Positions 1 through 11,389 are shown, counted from the first letter of the stretch. The stretch is 64,000 nt of DNA from Immersiella caudata (GCA_030512335.1 JAULSU010000002.1:1178001-1242000), one strand, 5' to 3'. Numbers and translations are program-made. Notes: a model not told the origin generated them from the letters alone.

Positions 1-908
1 GTTATTTCTCCAGCGAGTCGTCATCATTGTCAGCACGAGTCCACCCGCCGGAGTCCTGTTGTGGATGTCTTGAGTTGGTCGTTGGTGTGGTGCATGAGAT
101 TGGGCACGGCACCTCCCAGATACCCCCCTTGGAAACGACCGGGTTCTGGGAGCTGGTGAGGTGTGGCGTGCGCTTCACTGATCCAATTCTGGATGGACAC
201 CAAACCTTCAGGTTCAGGGACCGCAATCGGTAATGGTCACATTCCGTGCACGATGGCGCCCCAACCGTCCCAATCTTGAGAGCCATCCACGACCAGGTTA
301 CGTGAGATGTGCCTTTTGCCGACCAACGGCCATCCAGACGGTCCCCGACGCATACGCAATAGTTTGTATCTCGTGAGGTTTATTTCTTCGCGCCCAACTT
401 TGCCCGATTTGTGGCAAGGGAAGAACTTCACATCTCCCCTGTGTTCCATTCTAGAAGAATCCCCATCTTAGGAGCAGTAAAACCTCTGCTTCCCAGTGGA
501 GTCCCGCTTCGTCCCTTGCCAGTTCGATCTACTGGTTAATCTTAGAGGTGAGCAGCCCGGCACATCTTTGCGTTCCCCTTCTCCAGGCGTTCTGGTGAGG
601 AACACGCTGCAGAGCCCGTCATTACCTTAAACTGACACTCCTCCAGGACACACCATATTCTCTCATGATATTCGTTTTTACTAGCTGCAGCTGAGCCTCG
701 CAAAGCCACCACCAGACTCCGGCCGCCGAATTCTGAACCAGCGGCCAGCTAAGATCGCGCCCGATCCAGAACCGAACCAAGCCTTGTACAGATGTGGGCT
801 GGTGGCTAGAGGTGTGGCTAGTAAACACGAATTTTACGAGAGAATACGGTAACTATGGCCATATCACAGTCGAGAATGTCATACTCGTCAGACCTTAAAT
901 CAGCTGCT
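1..908. other. Left-edge intergenic DNA, no gene seen
   Basis: No reading frame here has a recognisable domain or a convincing exon structure. The frames on both strands are short and overlap one another. Nothing resembling a transposase, tRNA or rRNA is visible. The stretch may be the flank of a gene or element lying beyond the left edge. Confidence 0.5.
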
Positions 909-1158
909 GACTCAGTCGCTCCAAAAGATCGGAGCGACTGAGTCCTGAGCCGCTTTAAGGCCTGATGAGTACCTGAAATTGTCGTTCTAGTCGACAAAGT
1001 TAACTGGCAGGACTTGACATTGACTCGGGGCGATCGGAACGATCGCCCCTTGTGGTTCTTTTGGGTGTTTTTTTGTGCATATCGCTGTAACCATTTTGTA
1101 ATTAGCGAAGTTTTGGCGCGCGCCGTCAAGGCCGCGCCGCGCGGTTCTTCGAACCGCG
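909..1158. repeat. Cluster of three perfect hairpins
   Basis: Three perfect inverted repeats lie within 250 bp. The first has arms 909-922 and 931-944 (14 bp, 8-nt loop). The second has arms 1027-1035 and 1041-1049 (9 bp, 5-nt loop). The third has arms 1140-1147 and 1151-1158 (8 bp, 3-nt loop). They are followed by a tandem repeat, a fourth hairpin at 1388-1408 and an A/T palindrome. The arrangement suggests a non-coding element or a replication-slippage-prone site. No function can be assigned. Confidence 0.7.
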
Positions 1159-1219
1159 TTTCTTCTCCAGGCAGGCGAACGAAAAAGAAAAAGGAGGCCA
1201 TCGGCGATTTCACCACGAG

Positions 1220-1303
1220 TTGTCCCTACTTGGTTGTCCCTACTCGGTTGTCCCTACTCGGTTGTCCCTACTCGGTTGTCCCTACTCGGTTGTCCCTACT
1301 CGG
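1220..1303. repeat. 14-bp tandem repeat, six copies
   Basis: The unit TTGTCCCTACTCGG occurs six times head to tail. The first copy differs by one base (TTGG instead of TCGG), and the other five are identical. Near-identity implies recent expansion or strong homogenisation. The array lies between the hairpins at 909-1158 and the hairpin at 1388-1408. Confidence 0.95.
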
Positions 1304-1387
1304 TTGTGTGCCTCCCTCCAGGTCAGTCCTCGTTTTCTCACGTCAGCTCCACGCGTGCTCCTTCGATCGGAGAGGGAGCTACTTTAC

Positions 1388-1408
1388 TGGCGGCCATACT
1401 GGCCGCCA
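1388..1408. repeat. Perfect 9-bp hairpin
   Basis: TGGCGGCCA at 1388-1396 is repeated inverted at 1400-1408 with a 3-nt loop. It is part of the structured block 909-1532. Confidence 0.8.
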
Positions 1409-1498
1409 TCGGCGTTCTTGGGGGTGGTTCTATTCTTTTGTGCCCTGAGTCTTATGGTGCATCACCGCACCTGTTCAACATCGATCTTTGTAGCCGTT

Positions 1499-1532
1499 AA
1501 AAAAAAATTTAAATTTTTTTTTTAAAAAAAAG
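1499..1532. repeat. A/T-only palindromic tract
   Basis: About 33 consecutive A/T bases are arranged as runs of A, T, A, T and A, making a near-palindrome inside GC-rich DNA. A similar oligo-T/oligo-A block lies inside the MITE at 40054-40366, and both are preceded by the short word AGCCGTT. Kinship beyond that word is not visible. Confidence 0.75.
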
Positions 1533-2039
1533 GTGCCAACTTGGCCCCGAGTGATTTTATTTTCCTTTCCGCTCGTTAACAGTCCTCACATCACAATTCC
1601 TAGTGTCGCTGACTCCAAAGCTCGGCGTACCATGATTCTCAGTCAACTCGATCCCGCCGTTAGAAACGGACAGTACCTAGGTAGCTTGTCCTCTTGGGGG
1701 CGTGTGTTAGTTAGCTGACTCCAGTCCAGGACATGCTTAGGTTGGAATAACAACGGCCTGTACATATAACCCCGTATGCAATCCTAGTGATAATGCTGTT
1801 GGGGTAGAAGGTAGCGTGCCAATGTTGGAGCAACCCGGCCAGTCGTCCGGCCTGTCGAGAGGCCACCGATGAGGACACCGATGAGGATACTGATGAGGAC
1901 ACTGATGAGGACGCAGGCCACAACGCCCATCACTTAAAGAGGGCGACAAGAGCACCCCGCGTACGCTTATAGAAGTATGTGTCGTAGGCCAGATCTGGTG
2001 GGCCTCGGTGCCATCCCAAAAACATCTTGGAGAATCCAA

Positions 2040-2646
2040 ACAAAGCCTCTTTCAATGCAATTGAGGTCTCTCACAATGCAGTCAAAGCCTTATACAAATC
2101 TAACAGAGGGCTCTTCCAATACAATCAAGGTCTTCTTCGATGCAACTCAGGTTTGTTTTGATGCAACAGGGGCCTCTGCCAATGTAACTAGGGCCTCTCA
2201 CGATGCAATCAATGTCTTCTACATGGTAGTCAAGGCGTATTTCAATGTACCAGAGGTCCGTCTGCAATGCAAACAATGTCCTCTCCAAGGCAGTCAAGGC
2301 CTGTTTCGATGTACCAGAGATCTCTCGCATGTAATTGGGCCTTCCAGTAATGCAACCGAGCCAGAAATTTACAAGATAACGGTGCTTCACAATGCAAACA
2401 ACGGGTTAGTGAAATTAAATCAGGCCTTGTTGATATCCTAAAGGGCCTGTGTGGTTTCTTTCTATACTATTATAAATACAGGAAGGGCAACCTCGTACAG
2501 GAAGGTTGATCTTGTACAAATGTCTCCAATTCTTCAGACGAGGCCTGTCTTAAATGACACCAGGCCTACGTAACATCTCAAAACCCACCCTTTAGAACGC
2601 AAACAAGGCCTCTTACGGTGCAAACAAGACCCTACAGTCTAATTCC
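2040..2646. repeat. Degenerate 21-bp minisatellite array (copy A)
   Basis: From about 2040 to 2360 the sequence lines up as about 15 consecutive degenerate units of 21 bp (a few are 20 or 22) around the core GGCCTCTTTCAATGCAA. Further units stand at 2541-2561, 2562-2582, 2605-2625 and 2626-2646. The 21-bp period equals seven codons, so an open frame runs along the array. The repeating peptide is explained by the DNA repeat and is not evidence of a gene. This is the longest member of a family also found at 16803, 19308, 21022, 28013, 37661 and 39818. Confidence 0.85.
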
Positions 2647-3264
2647 ACTCCATTGCAAATAGGATCACTTTCCCTGCGATCAAGCACGGCAATACGTACG
2701 GCCTCGTTACGACCGATCTCGAGAAGCGTCATTTGCCGAGTTTCCTCCTACTACAACACAGGTTTGCGGTCTAAAAGCTGCTATCTGGAGTGCGAGCTGC
2801 TGGGGCTCTTGGAGATTGTATCCCAGGGCATAGTACCCAGACGTACCACCTATCTGATTCACATGCTGCCATGATTAAGAACATTCCCAAGGGGAGCCCT
2901 GTTCTTGACTTTCCCAAATGCGGCCAGAGAAGTACCCGGGGTGTTAATCTCGCTCGCAGTTTCATTCCTGTCCTCGGAACTTCTGGGCAGATAAAACCGG
3001 AAAACTAGGCCTGAACCCAGGGGCTACCTGTTCAGGAAATCCTGAAGTTCTGAATAACAGTGCTGGCGTTAGATCCCGATGATGGCGTTTTGTTGCAAGT
3101 CCAAGAGGCTTGACTCGCACCACGCCACACATTGATATTTCAATCTGCAGCTCTTGGCACCCCTTCAAGAAGGGCTGTTGGCTCTGAAGACATGTATTGT
3201 CTAGCTAGTGGATGCGCATCATCCAGCTCTTCTAAACCCCTTCAACCCTCCCCAAACGACCTCC
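2647..3264. other. Intergenic DNA downstream of ORC5
   Basis: This is the 3' flank of the ORC5 homologue, whose stop is at 3265. Only short shadow frames are present and no domain is recognisable. The last 60 bases are very C-rich on the + strand. Confidence 0.5.
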
Positions 3265-4830
3265 CTACTCAACCAACCACTCCTCAACCTCCACCCCCAT
3301 ACTCCTCCCCAACCCCCTGACGACCTCCCACCCACAATTGACCCTCCACTTGCCCCCCCTATCCAACGGATCCCCTCCCGTGGTTTGCCCCCCTACCCTC
3401 ACGAGTAACCGGAGCGATGCCAATGTCGCAATCGCCATCCCGACATCTGCCACATCAGCTCCGGCTTCTCCGTCCCGCTCGTACCCTGCGCTATCCCATT
3501 CGCCGCGTACCGCCGTGAAGATAGCCATCATGCGCTCAAGGACGAAAGCGTGCGCACCGAGTAGTTTCCTTGCGATTTTGCGGTGCTTGTTGCGTTGACC
3601 GCGGTGTCCCCCGCGACCAGCGCCGGGAACAGAGAGGCCGCCCCTTCGTCGACGTCGGCCATGGTGGTGGGTTGAGAAGAGGGTGAGGTCGTGGCGGGTG
3701 GGGTTGTGAGATGCGAGGTAGGCGGAGAGAAGGAGGAGGCGGGCGGTGGTGGGAAGCAGGGAGGCGAGATCGGTTAGAGACTGTGTTGGGGTTGGTTGGG
3801 ATGGTTGAGCCGAGGGGGTGGTGATGAGGGACGGGTCGAGGAGGCGCTCGTCTTGGAAGTGAATGCGGGAGGCGACGAGGAGCTTGGAGAATTCGCGGGG
3901 AGTATGGGTTCCTGCGAGGATGGGTGCGGTGAAGCGTGGCCAGAGGGCGGTGCAGGCGTCTTGGACAGAGGGGAGGGTACGGGAGGCGGCGCGGGCGAGG
4001 GCATCGTGGACAGCGGCCGTGAACCGGGACCACAGCTCGGCGGTGTCTTGGGCGTTGGTGTTGGGGAGCGGTGGGGGAGGTGTCGTTGAGAGGATGGCGA
4101 CGAATTCGGGTTTGGTGTAGTTCGGAAAGTGGAGGTGAGGGACGAACGAGGTTCGGAGGAAGTTGGCGGGGGGCGAGGTTACGATGAAGACGGATGTGAG
4201 ACAGGATACCTGGAGTTGTTAGTTTATGGGTGGTAGTTGGAGGAAATAAGGGGCTCACAATCTCAGATAACCTCGCCAGGGCTGGGAGGAGGGTAGGGGG
4301 CGCTTCGCGCTGGCGGTCAATGCCGTCAAAGACCAGAACGAAGCGAAAGCCGTCAGGACGGGAGGTGTACTTTAGCATTCTGGAGAGTTCGACCGTCAAC
4401 TGTGCGAGGCTCTCGCACTTTGAGGGCGGGCGATCCCATTGTAGTGCGGCGGCCACCTTGGCGACAGCGCTTTCGAAGAGGTGGCGGCTTGTGATGCATT
4501 CGATCGAGTTCACGATGGCGTATTTGAGGCCCGCTCCGTCATCGCTGACCTCGTCGCTTCCGAGTTTCGCAAGCAGGGCCGAGGTAATGGCGCTTTTCCC
4601 GGTGGCCTCGGTGCCGTAGATGACGAGATTTTGACATGGCGCTGCTGTGGGCTGTCGAGCAGGTCAGTTCCAGAGTCTCTCGACATGCGCTTGGTGTTGG
4701 AGTAGGGACCATGTTTTCTTACGTGAAGCAAAGCTGCCAGAGCTCGGATTTGGGCGTCGCGACAGGGGAAAGTCCGCGATAATGCACTGAAGAGCAGCTC
4801 ATCTGGGAGCTGAAATAGCGAATTGCTCAT
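3265..4830 (-). CDS. ORC5: Origin recognition complex subunit 5
   Basis: This is an AAA+ subunit of the nuclear origin recognition complex, which marks replication origins for MCM loading. Exons are 4830-4723, 4651-4259 and 4209-3265, with introns 4652-4722 (GTAAGA...CAG) and 4210-4258 (GTGAGC...CAG, branch CTAAC). The spliced product is 481 aa. Visible are a Walker A motif (GTEATGKS, residues 49-56), an ORC5-type VNSIEC segment behind it, a degenerate Walker B (FVLVFDGID, around 140-148) and the family signature LLSAYLASHNPTRHD followed by a basic GRRRRRG stretch. The order and spacing match human and fungal ORC5. The start fits the conserved LPDELL N-terminus. The gene is divergent from the Zn2Cys6 gene across 586 bp. 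The last 90 codons are G-rich on the coding strand whereas the preceding region is C-rich. Confidence 0.93.
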
Positions 4831-5416
4831 TTTTGCGTGTGGTTGTCGCCAATGGGTCGATGCGACGATCTGGGTACTCTGCGCATCTGCTCGTCGTGTT
4901 ACCCACCGCGTTCTGGGGTTCAGGCTCTCCAGCTGGCAGGCCCCTTATCGTTATCATTAGCAGCTGGCGCCACTCCCGCGCCTCCCCGGACTTTGACCTC
5001 GACCCCTCAAGCCCTACTGCATAATGAACGGAACGGTAGACCGAATGGCAGCGAGAGCTCCCGCGGGTTGTAGGGATGACGGAACAATGGGGTGCTGACG
5101 CAATGACAGGCTGACGCACATCGGTTGGCTTGCTTGGTTGCTTTTGTTGAGAGCCAGCGAAGGATCAGGAAGGAGCTCCTTGTGCAGTTGTTTCCCAGCT
5201 TTCAACGCTTTGCCCAAATCCAACCACGCGCGAACCATCTTGTCAGATCTCTGCCTTGAAAAGCACACCTATTGTTTGAAGGACTAATCACATTGAAACC
5301 ACATTTTGAACTCGTCTTTCAATATATGCGAACCCCTTGGAACGCCACTTGCTTGATTGCTGAATGGGTCCAAGCATCCCCGAACGCCCCTTCCCGAGCG
5401 AGAGCCCCCGATAGAG
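4831..5416. promoter_or_regulatory. Shared divergent promoter region, ORC5 / Zn2Cys6 gene
   Basis: These 586 bp lie between two divergent start codons (ORC5 on -, Zn2Cys6 on +) and should hold both promoters. No specific operator or TATA element can be named with confidence. The regulatory role is inferred from gene orientation only. Confidence 0.5.
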
Positions 5417-6971
5417 ATGGAGGGGAACGATGCCAGCAGGCCATATCACCCCAAACGGCCTCATCGCAAAAGCCGCGCCGGTTGCATCAGTTGCAAGACG
5501 CGAAAGGTACGGGACCGGCATTTTAGTCCACCCAGTCCATGACCTAGCCATATGCGGGTCCCATGACGAAACTGAAGAGGCCTTTGAACTGCAAAGAGGC
5601 ATCATTCTGCCTGAAATAGGATGGCCTGCTGGGGACGCAAGGAGGCATAGGCTACTTCAACCGAGGGCTTGATAAGAATGCATGTTCTACTGTCTCACTG
5701 TCACTAATAGTGGCCAGGTCAAATGTGACGAGGCTCGCCCGACATGCCGAAACTGCACTCTGAGAAGAGAGAAATGCGTTTACGTCAACAAATCACCACC
5801 GTCCAAAGCTGCATCTCTCGCCTCAGCCGAACTCATCCACCACACTGGACTCGCCTTCCGCAGCCATGACACGCCCGCTTCCACGCCCAGCCCCGGACCC
5901 GCAGATGTCTCCAACGCGAATCTCATCTATGAGCCCATGTATATGCCCGCAGGTCGCAACATTAACGACATGAAGCTATTATGGCACTTCACCACGACTA
6001 CCCACTCCTCGCTAAACTCGTGGACCGGTGCTGAGCCACGAGTTACCAACGTCCTCCGCCATCAGCTCCTCGAACACGCCCTCGACAACCCCTTCCTCCT
6101 CGACGGTGTTCTCGGCCTCACGGCCATGCAAATGAACTTTGTCGGTCAATCCGACGTTTCTCCTTCTCTCGCCGCACTGTACCGTGCCCGCGCTATGTGC
6201 GGCTACCGCGCTGCCATCGAAGCTGCCGACCCGGCCACTTTCCCAGCCCTCCTGGTCTCATCCATCGTCGTCTGCGGCCTCTCCTCCGCCGAGTTCCGCG
6301 GCCCCGACGCCAAACCCCTCTTCGTCCTCGACTGGCTCACCGTATGGCGCGGCATCGGCCTCATCATTCAGCTCACCCAGCTACGCAGCGTCGCCGACTC
6401 GAGCCTTGTGGTGCTCTTTTACCGCCCCCAGATCGACCTCGACGAAACACCCATTCATCTCCCTTCCAACCTCCTTTTCATGATCTCCTCTATCCGCGCT
6501 GAAGACCCCGATTACCCGCATGTAAAGTCATACTACACCTTTCTCAAGTACCTCGGCGGTCTATACCGCGGACTCGCCACCGAGGGTTTCGGTCCGCTCT
6601 TGAATCTCAGAATCACCACCTTTCTGAGCTTCTCCACGGTGGAATTCATCGAACTCGCCCGCCAGCGACGGTCAAGAGCAGCAATCATCATTGCACATTA
6701 CCTTGTTTTTGTCAAACTTATCAAGAAGATCTGGTGGATGTCGGATATCAGCGACAGCGAGATCCGGAACATCTCTGGGTTGGTCGGATTAGGTCCCCTG
6801 AGCGAGTTTATGAGGGTGCCGAAGGCCGCGTTGGGGGTGGAAGATGATGTGGAGCTGGCGAGAATCTTGTTGCAGAATCCGACTTGGGAACCGCCGAGGC
6901 AGTCGGATAAGGCGATTACGTGGCCGTTGGGCGACTTTGTGGATCAGGATGGGAAGCCGGTTGAGGAGTAG
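5417..6971 (+). CDS. Zn2Cys6 transcription factor, UPC2-like
   Basis: This is a fungal binuclear zinc-cluster regulator of 447 aa, expected to be nuclear and DNA-binding. Exons are 5417-5506 and 5718-6971, with an intron (GTACGG...CAG, 211 bp) that splits the zinc cluster. After splicing the six cysteines are at residues 23, 26, 33, 40, 43 and 50 (C-x2-C-x6-C-x6-C-x2-C-x6-C). The segment LLWHFTTTTHSS after the linker resembles the fungal_trans_2/UPC2 class of sterol-uptake-type regulators. That class includes many factors unrelated to sterols, so the target genes are unknown. The first ATG in frame is at 5417. Coding-strand composition changes from C-rich to G-rich near 6760. The neighbours give no clue to a pathway. 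Confidence 0.85.
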
Positions 6972-7865
6972 CAGGTGGGAAACGTCGATCAGGGGATTAC
7001 TTTTGAGGTGAAGGAGGAGGGGGAGGTGTCTGGGGAGTGAAGAGCTGTGTGGTTCAGGGGGCACACAATGTCTAACTTTGGTGTATGAGGATTTTGGACT
7101 GTTGGTGAGTCCCACATCTCTGAGAAGGGGGAGTGTGGCTAACGTTGGCATACAGAATGCTTTGGATATGATTTATGGATGGAACAGCGGAACTAGGAAT
7201 ACGGAAGCGCTTGGATACCCTTTCATGTAACGTCGGTGGGCTTTTCAACATAATCTTCTCATCCACCAGTTTTCTTGCTCTCGAGAAGTCTGCCTCTTGG
7301 TTAAAAGCACCTCGCATGTGCCTTTAGCTCTTCTTAAGTTTTAGCGGGAGCCCGGCGAGCCGTTGCGACAGCGGAGAACCTGGACGCAAAAAATGGCAAG
7401 CATCCAGAACATCGAGAATGATATGGGCACGATAAGCGATCGGAATATAGATATATGACCTATAAATTTATGAGCACGACACGTTGGTGAAGGGTTCGGC
7501 CCAAGAATGTATGCATAACGCTTCAGACAACAGACCAATCCCGGGCTGGCGGGGCATCGCAAAGATGACCGATTTCAGCCCCGAACAGCCAATGCCGCGT
7601 CCACCAACGACGTGCTGGCCCAGAGCGGCGGTGCAAAGCCACGGCGGGCAGTTCGCCCTCAACGGGCTAGCCCAACCACCCAAGCGGCAACACGAGGGCC
7701 GACAGCGTCAGCAGAGAGGGTCGCGAACTCCGTGACGGTCGCAACGTCGGTCCTTCAATTGCTCTAAATAAACCGCTCTTCTGTTTTGTGGTTTTGAGTC
7801 GTCAATTCCCCCCCAACTCCAACGGCTCAAGCGCTGCATCGTGATCACCGCTGGCAACCCAGGAC
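6972..7865. other. Intergenic region, no gene seen
   Basis: This is the 3' flank of the Zn2Cys6 gene and the 5' flank of the membrane protein starting at 7866. Short frames on both strands show no domain, no splice-supported extension and no repeat. The promoter of the downstream gene must lie in the right half. Confidence 0.5.
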
Positions 7866-9078
7866 ATGGCGCGATCTTTTTTTCGCGGGGTAGCACTCTC
7901 GGCCGCCGTTGCCCGGGCTCTGGCCCACCGGGAACCTCGAGCAACGGATACAATTGCGATCCCCCTGGATGCGCAGAGTCCCGCGCCGACGACGCCTCCA
8001 GCTCTCCATCAGTTCCTCAAACGGCAGAACGGCAATGGACAGACAGTTCTCGTCGCCCCGGATAACACCTGCGGCTATGTCAGTGGTCAGAGTGATGCGG
8101 CCTATACGTGTGTCGACAGGGCAGCGCTCTGCGTCTTCATAACAGCCTCTGGCAGTGGCGCCGCCGGTTGTTGCGGTGCTGCCGACTGCGGGTTCCGCGT
8201 AGCCTGCCTCGACTACGATCAAATATCCTCCTCCCGGCTCTGCGATGCCGAGTGCTCAACCGACACCTTCACTGAAAAATGGTAAACCTCCTGACTCCAA
8301 CCGTCCCCGTACCTCTCTCTAACACTTTCACAGCACCGACCCAGCAGCCCGCTTCTGCGGCACCGTCGTCTTCCCCAATAAGGCGACAGACTACTTCTGC
8401 AACTCGCTCCGCGTCTCAACCGCCATGTCCGCGGACACCACATACCCCGGGCAAACTGGTCGAACCCTCGTCCAAACCGTGCTCACCGATGAAATCTCCA
8501 CCACCGTCCGACCCCTTGCCACCGTAACCGCCACAGCCACCATCACCCCCCAACCCTCCAGCTCCTCCTCCACCCCCGTCGGTGCCATCGTAGGCGGCGT
8601 CGTCGGAGGCATCGCCGTCATCGCCCTCGTCATCCTCGGCATCTTCTTCCTGCGCAGACGCAACAACAAATCCAAATTCGAACCCGTTCCCCTCCACCCC
8701 CCCGCCTCGGAAACAACCCAGCACAACTTCCCTCCCGGTCCCGGATCCGACGCCGCTACTACCGGCGGAAAGCCAGGACATGCCTCCGTGATGTCCGCCT
8801 ACAGCGCGGCACCGCCCTACGGAACCCCAACGCCACCGCCGGGATCGGGATACACGGGGTTCACGCCGCCTCCGGGACAGAGTTACCCGTCCAGTGCGTA
8901 CAGCCAGGCTCCGAGCCCGGGGTTTCCACCGCAGCAGCAGCAGCAGCAGGGGTATGGGTATGGGCAGCAACAGCACGGTATGCCGGTTGTGTACGAAGCC
9001 GGAGGGCAACCTGTCCAGGGGCCAGCGGTTGCGGAGATGGAGGCGCCGAGGCAAAGGCCGTTGCACGAGTTGCAATGA
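7866..9078 (+). CDS. Secreted Cys-rich single-pass membrane protein, unknown function
   Basis: The predicted product is a 386-aa cell-surface protein. Exons are 7866-8281 and 8334-9078. The intron is GTAAAC...CAG, 52 bp, with a TCTAAC branch. Without splicing the frame ends at a TAA a few bases past the donor. In order: an N-terminal signal peptide (about residues 1-22), an ectodomain with 12 cysteines including one CC pair, a Ser/Thr-rich stalk, a Gly-rich transmembrane helix at about 221-245 (VGAIVGGVVGG core) closed by RRR, and a Pro/Gly/Tyr/Gln-rich cytoplasmic tail. The tail has a short Gln run from a CAG repeat near 8934-8950. This layout is common in fungal wall sensors and mucin-like receptors, but the Cys spacing does not match WSC or CFEM. 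Function is not assigned. Confidence 0.8.
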
Positions 9079-10356
9079 TGGTGATGTTTCCTGCGGGGAT
9101 TGGTTTTCTTGGAAAGGCACAATGCGGCGTTTTGGGTATTGAAGTGTTGTTTCTTGGGTATGCATGATTACATGGGACGGTAAATCGGGTTGGGAAGGGA
9201 AGCCGCTCATACGCACACAAGGCGGTAGTGTGATGATCTGAAATGTGTCTCATCTACAATCATACATTTTAGGCCAGTTTGGTAGATAGCACATGAGCAA
9301 TACAGTGAACTAGATAATGGTATGATAAGCTTTGATAGGCTTTCGATGAAGACAAAACGGCGTTACACGCGTTTTAAATAGTGATATCTGTATTTTAAAA
9401 CACCGAGAATATATGTTGCATGAGGTGTCATTGTATTGTTAGAGCCTTATTGACATTGTAAGGGGCTATAAGCGATATGGTTGACACCTGCTCCCCAGTG
9501 CCAATGACACCAGGCGTACTGACCAAAGGGACCTTTTTTTTTTTGGCTGGAGCATCCGTATTGCGGTTTGGACACATTGAGGCAGGGAAGCGAGGCGTTG
9601 TATACTTGTACCCTCAGCTTCTGAGCAGATATAAAACACAAGTCAGAGTACATACGACGTGAACCTTGGGCGTGTTAGGGTAGCAGTCAGTTTAGTGTGT
9701 ACATGCCATTCATATCTAGTTCTAGCCAGCAAAGCAGTGATATCATTCCATCATCAGTGCTGTGATTTGTATCTCGATCTCACCAGGAAGACTCCATCAC
9801 TCACCAGCCACATGCCGACCGAGCAAAACAGGAAATATTCCCATAATTAGTTTCCATAGCAGGAAAGCCTCCGAGAGACCATAAAACAACGGAATTGCCT
9901 CTTGCTAAGAACAAACAAGCACAAAGCTCCCAAGACAATAACAGTAAAACAGGAGACAGAAAGCAGCTGTGTGACCCCGCCGCGTCATCAGTTATGCCCA
10001 AGATCGAAATACACACACAAAGCTGAACTGGTGAACCCAACCGCCCCTGCCTGTCCCCGGTTGCGCGCCAAGCCCCCGACCGAAAGCCTGAGCCCGTGTG
10101 CCTGCCGCCTCAAGAATTGGCCAGTCTAATTCCCATCCTGTCATGAACCACTGTCCTAGGTAGGAGGCCCCGGTGAACAAAGACCGCAGCGAGATCTGGT
10201 CCGTCCTTCCGGAGGCGACAGCACTCGGGCCAACGTCAAGTCCTCTCCGGTAACTCAGGATAGCCCAGTACACGACCCTGTCATCCAACACGCCATGTCA
10301 GAACCGTCCAATGCAGAACCCCTAACACCAATAGCATATCAGACGTCATCCAATGC
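9079..10356. other. Intergenic region between convergent genes
   Basis: These 1.3 kb lie between the convergent membrane-protein gene and YPT1. It is relatively A/T-rich from 9240 to 10000 and contains a short oligo-T run near 9535. No reading frame looks real. Both 3' UTRs are expected here. Confidence 0.5.
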
Positions 10357-11389
10357 TTAGCAGCAGCCGCCGGACTGATTGTTGGAGACACCCTGGCCGG
10401 GGGAGACGTTGACGTTTGCTTTCGTGTTGTTGGTGGCGACGCTGCTGCCCATGCGCTCCTTGATTTGGCGCGCCATCGTCAGGAAGGCTTGCTCGACGTT
10501 GCTCGCGTTCTTGGCCGATGTCTCAAGGAAGGGGATTCCGAGGCTGTCGGCGAACTCCTACAGGGCGAGGTGCATCAGCATTGTGATACAAAGAGTGATC
10601 TCAACCCCGGTAGCCTAAAATGCAACACTGGGGATCGGGCATGTGACAAACATGGCCAGATAAGCGGGGTCTCTCACCTTTGCGACTGTGTACTCGACGA
10701 CCTTCTTGTCCGACATATCGCTCTTGTTTCCTACGAGGAGCTTGTTGACACCCTCAGTGGCGTACCGGTCGATCTCCTGCAGCCATTGCTTGACGTTGTT
10801 GAAGCTGTCCATATCCGTGACATCGTAGACGACGCAGATGCCGTGGGCACCCCGGTAGTAGGACGAAGTGATTGTGCGGAAGCGTTCTTGGCCGGCGGTA
10901 TCCCACTGCACAGTGTATTTTGGTTAGCAGGCTGTGATTGTCTGCCTATCGATTCTCGGGGGTATATCGGAGCGCCTCACAATCTGGAGCTTCACGGTCT
11001 TGCCATCGAGCTCGATCGTTCGGATTTTCTGTTCTGTGTCAGTCACGCGTCGAAGTTTCTATGCGGAATGTCCCTTAGCGGGAGAACGTACGAAGTCGAC
11101 GCCGATGGTGGAGATGTAGGACTCGGTGTAGGTGTCGTCGGCGAATCGCAAAAGGAGGCAAGACTTTCCGACACCGGAATCACCGATGAGGAGAAGCTTG
11201 AAAAGGTAGTCGTATCTACAGGAGTATCAGCATGGGGATCGGCAGAGAATGGCAGCTCGCATGCGGGAACGAGGCGGTAGCATAAGAGGGGAGGGAACCC
11301 TGAAGGATGGACGGTCAGCGGGAGCGACAAAAGGCGGCTGGCAGCGGGTTCGCCGCGGAGAGGGCCGGCACTTACTACTCGGGGTTCAT
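10357..11389 (-). CDS. ypt1: Rab GTPase Ypt1 (Rab1)
   Basis: This small GTPase controls ER-to-Golgi transport and autophagosome formation. Exons are 11389-11379, 11215-11092, 11028-10981, 10905-10678 and 10557-10357, giving 203 aa, the usual length. Visible are the P-loop GDSGVGKS (15-22), switch I with YISTIGVDF, switch II WDTAGQERF, the guanine-binding NKSD motif and a C-terminal double-cysteine prenylation site (GGCC). Introns are 11216-11378, 11029-11091, 10906-10980 and 10558-10677. The first exon is only 11 nt (MNPE less one base). The neighbouring GTAAGT would place a TAA at the junction, so the GTAGTA donor two bases earlier is required to read MNPEYDYLFK. The gene is divergent from the unknown gene at 12525. 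Confidence 0.97.

Noticed and set aside
2040..2646. CRISPR array
   Set aside because: The units are contiguous degenerate tandem repeats without unique spacers, in a fungal genome.
8416..9216. 266-aa frame on - over the membrane-protein gene
   Set aside because: It is a Gly/Arg-rich shadow of the Pro/Ser-rich tail of the gene on +.
10465..11280. 271-aa frame on + over ypt1
   Set aside because: It is antisense to the conserved Ypt1 exons and introns, and the protein has no recognisable feature.
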